Shown in pieces: positions 44,853 to 53,831 of a stretch of 64,000 nucleotides of DNA (positions are counted from its first letter, which is position 1; every line of letters starts with the position of its first letter). Source of the stretch: Aurantiacibacter rhizosphaerae (GTDB taxonomy: Bacteria; Pseudomonadota; Alphaproteobacteria; Sphingomonadales; Sphingomonadaceae). Location of the stretch: assembly GCF_009807005.1 (NCBI RefSeq), contig NZ_WUBR01000002.1, positions 248,001 to 312,000 of the forward strand, given 5' to 3'. A program made the translations under genes and the position numbers. The notes under the pieces are model-generated. The model was given only the letters and a program-made list of their open reading frames with translations, did no database searches and had not been told where the DNA came from.

Positions 44853-47192
44853 ATGGCGGGGCACATGAACAAACCGAAAAACACAAAGAAGTTCGAAGGC
44901 CTGCCCAACAAGGATCAGGTCATGGAATTCATTCGCGGCTCCGACACGCGTGTCGGCAAGCGCGAAATCGCCAAGCATTTCCGCCTCAAGGGGCAGGAAA
45001 AAATCGCGCTGAAGGCGCTGCTGAAGGACATGGCCGAGGAAGGCCTGATCGACGGCAAGTCCAGCGCATACCACCGCATGGGCGGCGTGCCGCGCGTCAC
45101 CGTGCTGAAGATCGTCGAGATTGACGATGGTGAACCTATCGGCGTGCCCGAAAGCTGGGACCCCGACGAAGGCACCGCTCCGCCGCGCCTGCGCGTGATG
45201 GAGAAGAAGAAGCAACTCGCACTGCGCACCGGCGACCGCATCCTTGCCCGCACCGAGGAAAAGGGCAGCGGCTGGCTGGCGCACCCGATGAAGAAGCTGG
45301 CCGTGGCCGAAGACCAGATGCTGGGCGTGATCGAGATCGACGGCGGCGGCAAGGCATGGCTGGCGCCGGTCGACAAGCGCATCCGCAATTCCTTCGCCGT
45401 GTCCGATCAGGGCGAAGCGGAAGAGGGCCAGTTGGTCGTGGCAGAGCCCACCGGGCGCGGGCGCAATGCCAGCGTGAAGGTGACGGACGTGCTGGGCGAT
45501 CCGCTCGCCCCGCGCAGCTATAGCCTTATCGCCATTCACAAGTTCGGCATTCCCAACGTGTTCTCGCAAGAGGTGCTGGACGAGGCCGAGAAGGCCGCCA
45601 AGCTGCCGCTCAGCGAAGAGGACCGCGAAGACCTGCGCGACCTGCCCATCATCGCCATCGACCCTGCCGACGCGCGCGACCATGACGACGCGATCTGGGC
45701 CGAGAGCGACGGGGAGGGCGGCTTCCGCGCTCTCGTCGCCATTGCCGATGTTTCCTATTACGTGCGGCCCGACAGCGCGCTGGACAAGGAAGCGCGCAAG
45801 CGCGGCAACTCCGTTTATTTCCCGGACCGCGTCGTGCCGATGCTGCCCGAAGTGCTGTCTGCCGATGTCTGCTCTTTGCGCGAAGGCGAGGACCGCGCGG
45901 CCATGGCCTGCCACCTCACCATCGATGCAGACGGCAAGGTTACCAACTGGCGCTTCACCCGCGCCATCGTGCGCATTCACCAGGTGATCGCCTATGAAGA
46001 TGCGCAGGCGCAGATCGACGAAGGCAATGCCACCGGCCCCATCAATGCATTGTGGGCCTGCTGGAATTCGCTGGCATCGGCGCGCGCTGATCGTGACCCC
46101 CTCAACCTGGATCTGCCCGAACGGCGCGTGGAACTGGGCGAGGATGGCAAGGTGAAGGGTATCGCCGTGCGCGAACGGCTGGATGCTCACCGCGTGGTGG
46201 AAGACTTCATGATCGCGGCCAATGTGGCGGCGGCAAAGGCTTTGGAGAGCAAGGCCAGCCCGGTCGTCTACCGCGTGCACGAACCGCCGACCCGAGAAAA
46301 GCTGATCGCGCTGCGCGAATATTTCGAAAGCATCGGCAAGAACCTGGCGCTGGGCCAGGTCATCACGCCCGGCCTCTTCAACCGCATGATTAAGGATGTG
46401 GCCGACGAGGGCGAGAAGGCGCTGGTGATGGAAGCCGTGTTGCGCAGCCAGACGCAGGCCTATTATGGCCCCAAGAACGCTGGCCACTTCGGCCTTGCGC
46501 TGGGTTCCTACGCCCATTTCACATCGCCCATTCGCCGCTATGCCGACCTGCTGCTGCACCGCGCATTGGTGGATGCCTTCAAGCTGGAACAGCCCAAGCC
46601 GAAGGACCGCGCAATCCCCGCCCATTCGGGCCTGTCAGACCGTGACCGGGACGATCTGGGCAAGATCACAGAGGCCATCAGCATCACCGAGCGCCGCGCG
46701 ATGGAGGCAGAGCGCGACACCGTGGATCGCTATGTCGCCGCGTGGCTTTCGGGCCGCGTGGACGAGGTGTTCCCCACCCGTATCACCGGCGTGCAGAAGT
46801 TCGGTTTCTTCGCCACCATCGTGGGGCTGGGCGGCGACGGGCTGGTGCCTGTCAGCACGCTGGGCCGCGAATATTTCACCTATGACGAAGGCGCGCATTC
46901 ACTGGTGGGCGAGAGTACCGGCACCAGCTTCACCGTGGGGGACAAGCTGGACCTGCGGCTGGCGGAAGCCAATCCGCTAACAGGCGCGCTGAAGTTCGAG
47001 CTGCCCGATAGCGAAGGCGGCCACAAGGTGGAGCCGCGCGGCAAAAGGCCGGAGAAGAAACACCGCAAGGGTGGCCCGCAGAATGGCGGCGCGGGCAAGC
47101 GTGCGCCGCGCAAGGATGCCAAGGGCAAGCACACCGTGGGCAAGCGTGGCCGGCCCGGTAACATCCGGCACCAAGGGCGCAAGAAGAAGTAG
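44853..47192 (+). CDS. rnr: Ribonuclease R
   Basis: 779 residues: N-terminal helix-turn-helix and cold-shock domains, RNB catalytic domain with the metal-binding AIDPADARDHDDA (about 270-282), S1 domain (about 660-740) and a Lys/Arg/Gly-rich tail. A 3'-5' exonuclease able to degrade structured RNA, used in RNA quality control. An alternative ATG at 44865 would drop four residues. It starts 9 bp after the M28 peptidase stop. Confidence 0.96.
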   Translation: MAGHMNKPKNTKKFEGLPNKDQVMEFIRGSDTRVGKREIAKHFRLKGQEKIALKALLKDMAEEGLIDGKSSAYHRMGGVPRVTVLKIVEIDDGEPIGVPESWDPDEGTAPPRLRVMEKKKQLALRTGDRILARTEEKGSGWLAHPMKKLAVAEDQMLGVIEIDGGGKAWLAPVDKRIRNSFAVSDQGEAEEGQLVVAEPTGRGRNASVKVTDVLGDPLAPRSYSLIAIHKFGIPNVFSQEVLDEAEKAAKLPLSEEDREDLRDLPIIAIDPADARDHDDAIWAESDGEGGFRALVAIADVSYYVRPDSALDKEARKRGNSVYFPDRVVPMLPEVLSADVCSLREGEDRAAMACHLTIDADGKVTNWRFTRAIVRIHQVIAYEDAQAQIDEGNATGPINALWACWNSLASARADRDPLNLDLPERRVELGEDGKVKGIAVRERLDAHRVVEDFMIAANVAAAKALESKASPVVYRVHEPPTREKLIALREYFESIGKNLALGQVITPGLFNRMIKDVADEGEKALVMEAVLRSQTQAYYGPKNAGHFGLALGSYAHFTSPIRRYADLLLHRALVDAFKLEQPKPKDRAIPAHSGLSDRDRDDLGKITEAISITERRAMEAERDTVDRYVAAWLSGRVDEVFPTRITGVQKFGFFATIVGLGGDGLVPVSTLGREYFTYDEGAHSLVGESTGTSFTVGDKLDLRLAEANPLTGALKFELPDSEGGHKVEPRGKRPEKKHRKGGPQNGGAGKRAPRKDAKGKHTVGKRGRPGNIRHQGRKKK

Positions 47193-47240
47193 CGGAACGG
47201 GCAGGGAGCCGAGGTCGTTGGTTGGGCAAAGGAGAATTCA

Positions 47241-47756
47241 ATGCTCAAGCCCGAACAGACCGCCCCCGACCTCGATCTACCGCTGACCATCGATGCGCGT
47301 TTCGTATTGTCGGACCAGACGCCGGACAATTTCACCATGCTGGTGTTCTATCGCGGCAAGCATTGCCCGATCTGCAAGCGCTATCTGGAGGAACTGGGCG
47401 GCCGCCTGTCCGATTTCACGAATCGCGGGATTAACGTGTTCGCGATCAGCATGGATAGCGAAGAGCGCGCCATGGTTTCTGACAAGGAGTGGGCGACCCA
47501 CGATCTGCCGCTGGCGCATAGCCTGACAGAAGAGCAGGCGCGCGAGTGGGGCCTCTATATCTCGGAAAAGCGTGAAGGCAGCGAGGAGCCGGACGTTTTC
47601 AGCGAACCCGGCCTGTTCCTGCTGCGCCCTGATCGATCACTTTATTTTGCTGTCACCCAGAACGCACCCTTCACGCGCCCATCGCTGGACGAGCTGATCA
47701 AGGGAATCGATATCGTGCTGGAGAAGGATTATCCCACGCGCGGCACGTTAACTTAA
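47241..47756 (+). CDS. Peroxiredoxin-like protein (AhpC/TSA fold)
   Basis: 171 residues, thioredoxin fold. The redox motif is CPICKRYLEEL near residue 37 (CxxC, so thioredoxin-like cysteines rather than the single peroxidatic Cys with TxxC). Predicted cytosolic peroxide- or thiol-handling protein; actual reaction uncertain. AAGGAG ribosome-binding site. The last 9 bp overlap the convergent universal stress gene. Confidence 0.82.
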   Translation: MLKPEQTAPDLDLPLTIDARFVLSDQTPDNFTMLVFYRGKHCPICKRYLEELGGRLSDFTNRGINVFAISMDSEERAMVSDKEWATHDLPLAHSLTEEQAREWGLYISEKREGSEEPDVFSEPGLFLLRPDRSLYFAVTQNAPFTRPSLDELIKGIDIVLEKDYPTRGTLT

Positions 47757-48200
47757 CGCGTCGATCTCTTCACTGGTCAAGCTGCCCGGCACAATGAACA
47801 GCGGGCAGTGCAGGCTGCCGACATGGGTGGAAAAGTGGGTAACCAGCGGACCCGGCGCACCTTCGGCAGCCGCACTGAGCACAAGAGCCGCGACTTCAGG
47901 ATGTTCCAGCAGATATTCCGCCACCACGGTTTTCGCGTCCCCAACGCGCACCGCGATCTGCGGCATCTTGCCCGATTCATACATCAGTTCGCCCGCGGCG
48001 GAATTGGCCAGAACCTCCGCCCGGTCGCGCGCCTCTTCCTCGATGGTGGCCTGGACGCCGCCAAAGGCGTTGAACGTCTGGCGCGGCACCAGCGCCAGCA
48101 GGTGCACCATCCCGCCCGTCTTCGCCGCACGACGCGCCGCGAAACGCAGCGCCGTGCGCGCTTCTTCCGTCTCGTCGACAATGGTGAGATAGACGCGCAT
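47748..48200 (-). CDS. Universal stress protein (UspA family)
   Basis: 150 residues, single Usp domain: [23 protein letters not shown] at the N-terminus (VDxxxx and the first helix) and a C-terminal [16 protein letters not shown] region close to, but not exactly, the G-2x-G-9x-G(S/T) ATP site. ATP binding is therefore uncertain. Divergent from pdhC. Confidence 0.85.
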   Translation of the reverse strand: MRVYLTIVDETEEARTALRFAARRAAKTGGMVHLLALVPRQTFNAFGGVQATIEEEARDRAEVLANSAAGELMYESGKMPQIAVRVGDAKTVVAEYLLEHPEVAALVLSAAAEGAPGPLVTHFSTHVGSLHCPLFIVPGSLTSEEIDALS

Positions 48201-48328
48201 ATTACATTCTCCCGGCGATGTCGTATCGGGGGAAACAACGAAAACCGCAAGATGCCTTGCCCCGCGCCGCCAAATTGGCCAGAGAGCGAGGCACGCGAAA
48301 ACACGCTTTCAGGGAGCTAAGCGCCTCT

Positions 48329-49651
48329 ATGCCGATTGCCATCAAGATGCCCGCCCTTTCACCGACCATGGAGGAAGGCACCCTCGCCAAATGGCTGGTC
48401 AAGGTGGGTGACACGGTTTCCTCTGGCGACATCATGGCCGAGATCGAAACGGACAAGGCCACGATGGAGTTCGAAGCCGTGGACGAGGGCACGATTGCCC
48501 ATATCCAGGTGGATGAGGGAACAGAGGGTGTGCAGGTCGGCACGATCATCGCGACCCTCGCAGAAGATGGCGAGGATGTGGGCGATGTAGAGCCGATGGG
48601 CGATGGCGCGCCTGCCCCTTCACCAACGCCCGCAGCCAAGGAGAAGGAGGAACCTGCTCCCACACCCGCTCCGGCGGCGAAGGAAAACGCGGCACCCGCG
48701 CCTACTCCCAGCCCATCGCCTGCTCCGGCCTCTTCGGGTGATCGCGTCATCGCATCCCCGCTGGCCCGCCGTATTGCGGAGCAAAAGGGTCTCGATCTTT
48801 CGCAGGTGAAAGGCAGCGGCCCCAACGGCCGCATCGTCAAGGCTGACGTCGAGAATGCCAAGCCCGGCAAGGCCGCCGATGCCGCTCCGGCTCCAGCCGC
48901 CAGCGCGCCTGCGCCCACCCCGGCACCCGCTGCCGCGCCAACGGGCGCACAGGATTTCGGCATTCCGCACGACGTCGAAAAGCTGTCCTCCATGCGCAAG
49001 GTGATCGCCAAACGCCTGACCGAGAGCAAGCAGACCGTGCCGCATATCTACCTCACCGTGGATATCCGCCTCGATGCCCTGCTGAAGCTGCGCAGCGAAC
49101 TGAACGCCGCGCTGGAACCTCAGGGCGTGAAGCTGTCGGTCAACGACATGCTGATCAAGGCGCTGGCCAAATCGCTGGAGCAGGTGCCCGCTTGCAATGT
49201 GCAATTCGCCGGTGACACCATGCTGCAATTCAAGCGCGCCGATATCTCCGTCGCCGTGTCCATCCCCAATGGCCTGATCACCCCCATTGTGAAGGATGCA
49301 GGGGCCAAGGCGATGAGCAAGATCAGCACCGAGATGAAGGATCTCGGCAGCCGCGCGAAGGAAGGCAAGCTGGCCCCGGAAGAATTCCAGGGCGGAACCG
49401 CCAGCCTTTCCAACATGGGCATGTTCGGCATCAAGCAGTTCGAAGCCGTCATCAACCCGCCGCAGGGCATGATCATGGCCATCGGCGCTGGCGAGAAGCG
49501 GCCTTACGTCATCGACGATTCGCTTCAGATCGCCACCGTGATGAGCGCAACCGGCAGCTTCGACCACCGCGCCATCGACGGTGCGGACGGCGCGCAGCTG
49601 ATGAAAGCCTTCAAGGAACTGTGCGAGGCGCCGCTGGGACTGGTAGCCTGA
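48329..49651 (+). CDS. pdhC: Dihydrolipoamide acetyltransferase, pyruvate dehydrogenase E2
   Basis: 440 residues: one lipoyl domain (lipoyl Lys43 in ETDKATM), an Ala/Pro-rich linker (about 90-135), a peripheral-subunit-binding domain ([13 protein letters not shown]), a second Ala/Pro linker, and the catalytic domain ending with [13 protein letters not shown] (His and Asp of the active site). Transfers acetyl to CoA. E1 genes are not in the window; lpdA (E3) lies 1.3 kb downstream on the same strand. Start [17 protein letters not shown] at ATG 48329; the upstream extension is not conserved. Confidence 0.96.
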   Translation: MPIAIKMPALSPTMEEGTLAKWLVKVGDTVSSGDIMAEIETDKATMEFEAVDEGTIAHIQVDEGTEGVQVGTIIATLAEDGEDVGDVEPMGDGAPAPSPTPAAKEKEEPAPTPAPAAKENAAPAPTPSPSPAPASSGDRVIASPLARRIAEQKGLDLSQVKGSGPNGRIVKADVENAKPGKAADAAPAPAASAPAPTPAPAAAPTGAQDFGIPHDVEKLSSMRKVIAKRLTESKQTVPHIYLTVDIRLDALLKLRSELNAALEPQGVKLSVNDMLIKALAKSLEQVPACNVQFAGDTMLQFKRADISVAVSIPNGLITPIVKDAGAKAMSKISTEMKDLGSRAKEGKLAPEEFQGGTASLSNMGMFGIKQFEAVINPPQGMIMAIGAGEKRPYVIDDSLQIATVMSATGSFDHRAIDGADGAQLMKAFKELCEAPLGLVA

Positions 49652-49732
49652 GGCGCCAGTTTTTCACACCGACACCATTTAGCGGGGACAGATTGAGTGT
49701 GCTGAGAATAGCAGAGAGGTTTTGTCTTCCGC

Positions 49733-50110
49733 ATGCCTGATCGCGACCCCGCCATCCGCGTCACCGCGATGCCTGCCGATGCCAATGCCTATGGCGATAT
49801 CTTCGGCGGCTGGTTGATGAGCCTGATGGATTCCGGCGCGGGACTCACCGCCTCGCGCCATGCCAAGGGCAGGGCAGTGACCGTGGCGATTGACGCAGTT
49901 GAATTCCTCAGCCCGGTAAAGGTGGGGGACGAGGTCTCCATCTACTCCAAGATCATCAGAACGGGCCGCACCAGCATCGCGATTGATATCGAGGCATGGC
50001 GTCGTCACCGCGAATCGGAAGAGGAAGTGATGGTGACGCGGGCAACCTTCACCTTCGTCGCCGTGGATGATGCCGGCAAGCCGCGCCCACTTGAAAGCCG
50101 TGCTGCATGA
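49733..50110 (+). CDS. Acyl-CoA thioesterase, YciA-like hotdog protein
   Basis: 125 residues, one hotdog domain. The family block ANAYGDIFGGWLMSLMDSGAG contains the catalytic Asp/Asn region, followed by TVAIDAVEFLSPVKVGD. YciA-type enzymes hydrolyse a wide range of acyl-CoA esters and release CoA. Its TGA overlaps the ATG of the alpha/beta hydrolase gene. Confidence 0.92.
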   Translation: MPDRDPAIRVTAMPADANAYGDIFGGWLMSLMDSGAGLTASRHAKGRAVTVAIDAVEFLSPVKVGDEVSIYSKIIRTGRTSIAIDIEAWRRHRESEEEVMVTRATFTFVAVDDAGKPRPLESRAA

Positions 50111-50913
50111 TCGGGCGTGTTGCCGCTGTTGCCGTTATCGGCCTGGCATCGGCATGCGCCCCCGGTGGCGAAATCGGAGATCGCATGATGACCAGCCATC
50201 CCAGCGCCGATCAACATTATTACCCCTCCGCTACAGATGGTGAAGGGCAGGGGAACCCATGGATCGTCATCCTGCCCGGCGGCGGCGGGATCGAGGTATT
50301 CGGCGACACCGAATTCTATTTCGACGTGGCCCGGCATTGGAACAGCCGCGGCCTCGATGCACTCGTGGTCCACTACCAGGAGGCCGCCCCCATCCTCGGT
50401 ATCGAGAGCGAAGGCATCCCCGGCCCGATGGAAGCGAAGGTGGTGCGCGATGCGCTGGCCTCTGCCGAGCGCGAGGGCTGGCTGGACCTGCAATGCCCCG
50501 GCTTCGTGATCGGATTTTCCGCTGGTGGTTCCGGCGTGCTGTCGCTGGTGAATGATCCGGTGCCGAACCTTGTGGGTGCCATTGGCTATTATCCGCTGGT
50601 ACTCGGTCAGCCCGAAGACTTCACCGCGCAGGTGCCGATGCTGGTGCTGCAGGGCGAGGCCGACGACCTCACTACTCCAGAAGCGCTGGACAGTTTCCTC
50701 CAGACGGCCACGCCGCAGGAGAACTTCATCGTGCACCGCTACGAGGGGGCAGAGCATGGGTTCGACATTCCCTCACTTGCCAAACCGGTTGAATACAACG
50801 GCGGTGTATTTCTCTATGAGGAGGAAGCCGCAAAAGCCGCAGGACGCGAAGCTAATGCCTTCGTTGCCCACTTGCTGGCTGACCGGGGCACGCCCGATTG
50901 TGGAGGCAGCTAG
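50107..50913 (+). CDS. Alpha/beta hydrolase, probable lipoprotein
   Basis: 268 residues. Signal with lipobox ASAC (Cys17). Esterase-type fold: oxyanion HGGG-equivalent LPGGGGIEVFG, nucleophile elbow GFSAGGSG, Asp near GEADDLTT and His in EGAEHGF. Resembles acetylxylan-esterase/BD-FAE-like hydrolases. Coupled to the thioesterase by ATGA, although the thioesterase is cytosolic and this protein appears exported. Substrate unknown. Confidence 0.82.
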   Translation: MIGRVAAVAVIGLASACAPGGEIGDRMMTSHPSADQHYYPSATDGEGQGNPWIVILPGGGGIEVFGDTEFYFDVARHWNSRGLDALVVHYQEAAPILGIESEGIPGPMEAKVVRDALASAEREGWLDLQCPGFVIGFSAGGSGVLSLVNDPVPNLVGAIGYYPLVLGQPEDFTAQVPMLVLQGEADDLTTPEALDSFLQTATPQENFIVHRYEGAEHGFDIPSLAKPVEYNGGVFLYEEEAAKAAGREANAFVAHLLADRGTPDCGGS

Positions 50914-50991
50914 TCCATGCGCCACCCACTTCCCGACTTCACGGCCGCATCGGCCACCATCCGCCACACACACTTGCTTGCAGGATAGATC

Positions 50992-52404
50992 ATGAGCAAT
51001 TCCTACGACGTCATCGTTCTCGGTTCCGGCCCCGGCGGCTATGTCGCCGCCATTCGCTGTGCGCAGCTTGGCCTGAAAACCGCCATCGTCGAACGCGAGA
51101 ACCTGGGCGGCATCTGCCTCAACTGGGGCTGTATCCCCACCAAGGCGCTGCTGCGCTCCGCAGAGATCCTGCATTATGCGCAGCACGCCAAGGATTACGG
51201 TTTGAAAATCGCGGGCGAGATCGAGGCTGATCTGGACGCAGTGGTGAAGCGCAGCCGCGGCGTGGCCAAGCAGCTGAACCAAGGCGTGACGCACCTGATG
51301 AAGAAGAACAAGATCACCGTCCATATGGGGGAGGGCACGCTGACCGGGCCTACCTCGCTGACGGTGAAGGGCGAGAAGGGCGAAGAAAAGCTCACCGCCA
51401 AGCATGTGATCGTCGCCACCGGTGCCCGCGCGCGTGACCTGCCTTTCGCCAAGGCCGACGGAAAGCGCATCTGGACCTATCGCCACGCGATGACCCCGTC
51501 CGAAATGCCGAAGAAGCTGCTGGTGATCGGCAGCGGTGCAATCGGCATCGAATTTGCCAGCTTCTACAATGACATGGGCGCAGATGTTACCGTGGTCGAA
51601 ATGCTGGACCGCGTCGTGCCCGTGGAAGATGCGGACGTGTCCGGCTTCCTCCAGAAAGCGCTCACCAAGCAGGGCATGACGATCATGACCGGCGCGGGTG
51701 TCGAGGATATCAAGGCCGACGACAAGGGTGTGAAAGCCAAGATCAAGGGCAAGGACGGCAAGGTTGCCGATCACGAATTCAGCCACTGCATCGTCGCCAT
51801 CGGCATCATGCCCAACACGGAAAACGTAGGGCTGGAAAAGCTGGCAGAGATGGACCGCGGCTTCATCCAGATCGACGATTACGGGCGGACCAAGTCAAAG
51901 GGGCTGTGGGCCATCGGTGATTGCACGCCGGGGCCGTGGCTGGCGCACAAGGCCAGCCACGAAGGCGTGACCACCGCAGAAGCGATTGCGCAGGAACTGG
52001 GCAACAAGGATGTGCATCCGCACCCGCTTAACCGCGATGCCATTCCGGGCTGCACCTATTGCCACCCGCAGATCGCCAGCGTTGGCATGACGGAGGCAAA
52101 GGCCAAGGAAGCCGGTTACGAGGTGAAAGTCGGCATGTTCCCCTTCATCGGCAATGGCAAGGCCATCGCATTGGGAGAGGCAGAGGGTTTCACCAAGACG
52201 GTGTTCGATGCCAAGACCGGTGAACTGCTGGGCGCACATATGATCGGCGCGGAAGTGACCGAAATGATCCAGGGCTATGTCGTCGGCAAGACATTGGAGA
52301 CGACCGAAGCGGAGTTGATGCAGACGGTGTTCCCGCATCCCACCATCTCTGAATCCATGCACGAAAGCGTGCTGGCCGCCTATGGCCGGGCGATCCATAT
52401 CTGA
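50992..52404 (+). CDS. lpdA: Dihydrolipoyl dehydrogenase (E3)
   Basis: 470 residues. FAD-binding GSGPGGYVAA (11-20), redox pair Cys42/Cys47 in GGICLNWGCIPTK, NAD-binding GSGAIGIEFASF, and the His-Glu acid/base pair in HPTISESMHE near the C-terminus. Reoxidises lipoamide on E2; likely partner of pdhC upstream. AGGA ribosome-binding site 6 nt before the ATG. A hairpin follows the stop. Confidence 0.97.
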   Translation: MSNSYDVIVLGSGPGGYVAAIRCAQLGLKTAIVERENLGGICLNWGCIPTKALLRSAEILHYAQHAKDYGLKIAGEIEADLDAVVKRSRGVAKQLNQGVTHLMKKNKITVHMGEGTLTGPTSLTVKGEKGEEKLTAKHVIVATGARARDLPFAKADGKRIWTYRHAMTPSEMPKKLLVIGSGAIGIEFASFYNDMGADVTVVEMLDRVVPVEDADVSGFLQKALTKQGMTIMTGAGVEDIKADDKGVKAKIKGKDGKVADHEFSHCIVAIGIMPNTENVGLEKLAEMDRGFIQIDDYGRTKSKGLWAIGDCTPGPWLAHKASHEGVTTAEAIAQELGNKDVHPHPLNRDAIPGCTYCHPQIASVGMTEAKAKEAGYEVKVGMFPFIGNGKAIALGEAEGFTKTVFDAKTGELLGAHMIGAEVTEMIQGYVVGKTLETTEAELMQTVFPHPTISESMHESVLAAYGRAIHI

Positions 52405-52411
52405 TGGCTTA

Positions 52412-52438
52412 ATTTGCGACGAACCGCTGGTCGCAAAT
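52412..52438 (+). terminator. Hairpin just after lpdA
   Basis: Perfect 9-bp arms (ATTTGCGAC at 52412-52420; complement at 52430-52438), 9-nt loop, starting 8 bp after the lpdA stop. Terminator or mRNA 3'-end stabiliser; no T-run follows. Shares the ATTTGCG arm with the inverted repeat at 10088-10127. Confidence 0.5.
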
Positions 52439-52449
52439 ACCGGAAAACA

Positions 52450-52484
52450 TTCACCTCTCGCGCGTTTGTAGTGCGAGAGGTGAA
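52450..52484 (+). promoter_or_regulatory. 12-bp hairpin that buries a ribosome-binding site
   Basis: TTCACCTCTCGC (52450-52461) is perfectly complementary to 52473-52484, loop 11 nt. The right arm contains GAGAGG (52475-52480), the Shine-Dalgarno of the small ORF whose ATG begins at 52489. As RNA the stem would hide the site completely. As DNA it is a 35-bp palindrome that could bind a dimeric regulator. Confidence 0.6.
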
Positions 52485-52488
52485 CATC

Positions 52489-52608
52489 ATGGAATACGAA
52501 ATTTCAGATCAGCCGCAGGATCAATACCGCCCGGAACGCAAGGCCATGCAGCCGGAAGTTCTCGATCAGGATGCGGACCTTTTGGAAGAAGATCGGCAAT
52601 TGTCCTGA
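52489..52608 (+). CDS. 39-residue acidic protein of unknown function
   Basis: ATG at 52489, TGA at 52606-52608. Charged, Gln- and Asp/Glu-rich, starting MEYEISDQPQDQYRPERK and ending LLEEDRQLS; no hydrophobic segment and no Cys. A good GAGAGG site 8 nt upstream supports translation, but that site is inside the hairpin at 52450-52484. I recognise no homologue. It lies between lpdA and tRNA-Ser. Another small hairpin (AGCGCG/CGCGCT, 52623-52641) follows it. Confidence 0.5.
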   Translation: MEYEISDQPQDQYRPERKAMQPEVLDQDADLLEEDRQLS

Positions 52609-52661
52609 CACCAGGTCGTGACAGCGCGGAAAAATCGCGCTAGCGGGCATCGCGCTGCGCT

Positions 52662-52751
52662 GGACAGGTGGCAGAGCGGTTGAATGCACTGGTCTTGAAA
52701 ACCAGCAAGGGTGCAAGCCCTTCGTGGGTTCGAATCCCACCCTGTCCGCCA
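52662..52751 (+). tRNA. tRNA-Ser (anticodon UGA)
   Basis: 90 nt including an encoded CCA (52749-52751). Acceptor GGACAGG (52662-52668) pairs with CCTGTCC (52741-52747), discriminator G. Anticodon stem CTGGT/ACCAG with loop CTTGAAA puts TGA at 52696-52698. A long variable arm (AAGGGTGCAAGCCCTT) and the GTTCGAATC T-loop confirm a class II serine tRNA. Reads UCN, mainly UCA. Confidence 0.97.
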
Positions 52752-52779
52752 GCAAACTTCTCTTACCCACTTTCCTCAT

Positions 52780-52791
52780 TCACCTAGGTGA
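52780..52791. promoter_or_regulatory. 12-bp perfect palindrome before the secreted-protein gene
   Basis: TCACCTAGGTGA at 52780-52791, 84 bp before the next start. A small hairpin (TGCCGG/CCGGCA, 52833-52849) lies between. Possible operator; no regulator is suggested by context. Confidence 0.3.
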
Positions 52792-52874
52792 CAGCCAAGA
52801 GCGGCCACGCTAGAAATCGGATGAAGTCAATTTGCCGGACCAACCGGCATGATCGTTCGAGAGGATCGCCTGAT

Positions 52875-53753
52875 ATGAACCGCAAGCTTTGCGCTGCCCT
52901 TGCCGCCACCGCTGCTGCCGCCACAATCGCCACTGCCGCGCCCGCACAGGCCCAGGGCGCCTGCGATCGCGAAATGCTGCAAGGCATCGCCAATGATTGG
53001 GTTTCCGCGCTCGAGAAGGGCACGATGATGACCATGAACCTAGGCGAATGGGTCGAATATAACGAGAATTTCCAGCGCGGTTCGCTTGGCGGGTTCCTTA
53101 CCCCGGCACGGGAAGTGGACTGGCACCTTGCCCTGCTGGACACCACGACATGCCAGGTGTTTGTCGAGGCCGTTATGCTGGACGAGGAAAATCCCATCGT
53201 CAGCGCAACGCAGATCAGCAACGGCTTCTTCGGTGTTGGGCCCTTCGATAATATCGTGACCGACAAGGGTGACTGGCTGTTCGATCCGCAAGCCACCTAT
53301 GAATATGCCCGGCGCGAGGACTGGGGCGATATTCCGGAAGGTGAGCATGCCACGCGCGAGGAACTGATCGCCGCTGCCGATGCTTATCTGGACCTGTTCA
53401 ACGATCCCGGCGTCGAAGTGCCATGGGGTGAGCCTTGTGCGCGGCTGGAAGGCGGCGTCTACACCGGTCGTGGAGAGCCGACCGACACCTGCAACGTGGG
53501 CGTTCCCGAAGGTGTTGAGCTGAAGAACCGCCGCTACGTGGTCGACGAAGTGAAAGGCGCGGTGAACGTCATTCTGGAATTCGGTGACAACGCCTTGCCC
53601 GACAGCCACACGTTCCGCATGGAAGATGGCAAACTGCGTTACATTCACACCGTAACTGCCTGTGAAACCGAGAATTGCGGCTTCAAGCCCTTTGCCGAAA
53701 TGCTGGCCGAGAACCCCGATATGCAGCCGCCGTACGCGCCTCTTGACGAGTAG
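52875..53753 (+). CDS. Secreted protein of a family shared with fungi (DUF8021-like)
   Basis: 292 residues with a signal peptide ending PAQAQ (about 1-24). The mature part opens CDREMLQGIANDWVSALEKG and looks like two NTF2/SnoaL-type halves. Blocks such as IVTDKGDWLFD, VPWGEPCARLEGGVYTGRG, NRRYVVDEVKGAVNV, LPDSHTFR and IRYIHTV-like LRYIHTV match what I remember of secreted fungal proteins of the DUF8021 group. Six or more conserved Cys suggest disulfides. No function is known to me. Start at ATG 52875, upstream frame lacks the signal. Confidence 0.8.
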   Translation: MNRKLCAALAATAAAATIATAAPAQAQGACDREMLQGIANDWVSALEKGTMMTMNLGEWVEYNENFQRGSLGGFLTPAREVDWHLALLDTTTCQVFVEAVMLDEENPIVSATQISNGFFGVGPFDNIVTDKGDWLFDPQATYEYARREDWGDIPEGEHATREELIAAADAYLDLFNDPGVEVPWGEPCARLEGGVYTGRGEPTDTCNVGVPEGVELKNRRYVVDEVKGAVNVILEFGDNALPDSHTFRMEDGKLRYIHTVTACETENCGFKPFAEMLAENPDMQPPYAPLDE

Positions 53754-53831
53754 GCGCAGCACAGCGGCAACTCGTCGCATTGCGAAAATGAGGGATTCCA
53801 TCGCGGCGATGCGTGCAGTAGTCAGGATAGC

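Noticed and set aside
52662-52751. Integration hotspot at tRNA-Ser
   Set aside because: No duplicated tRNA 3' end, integrase or foreign-looking genes follow; the downstream run is housekeeping.
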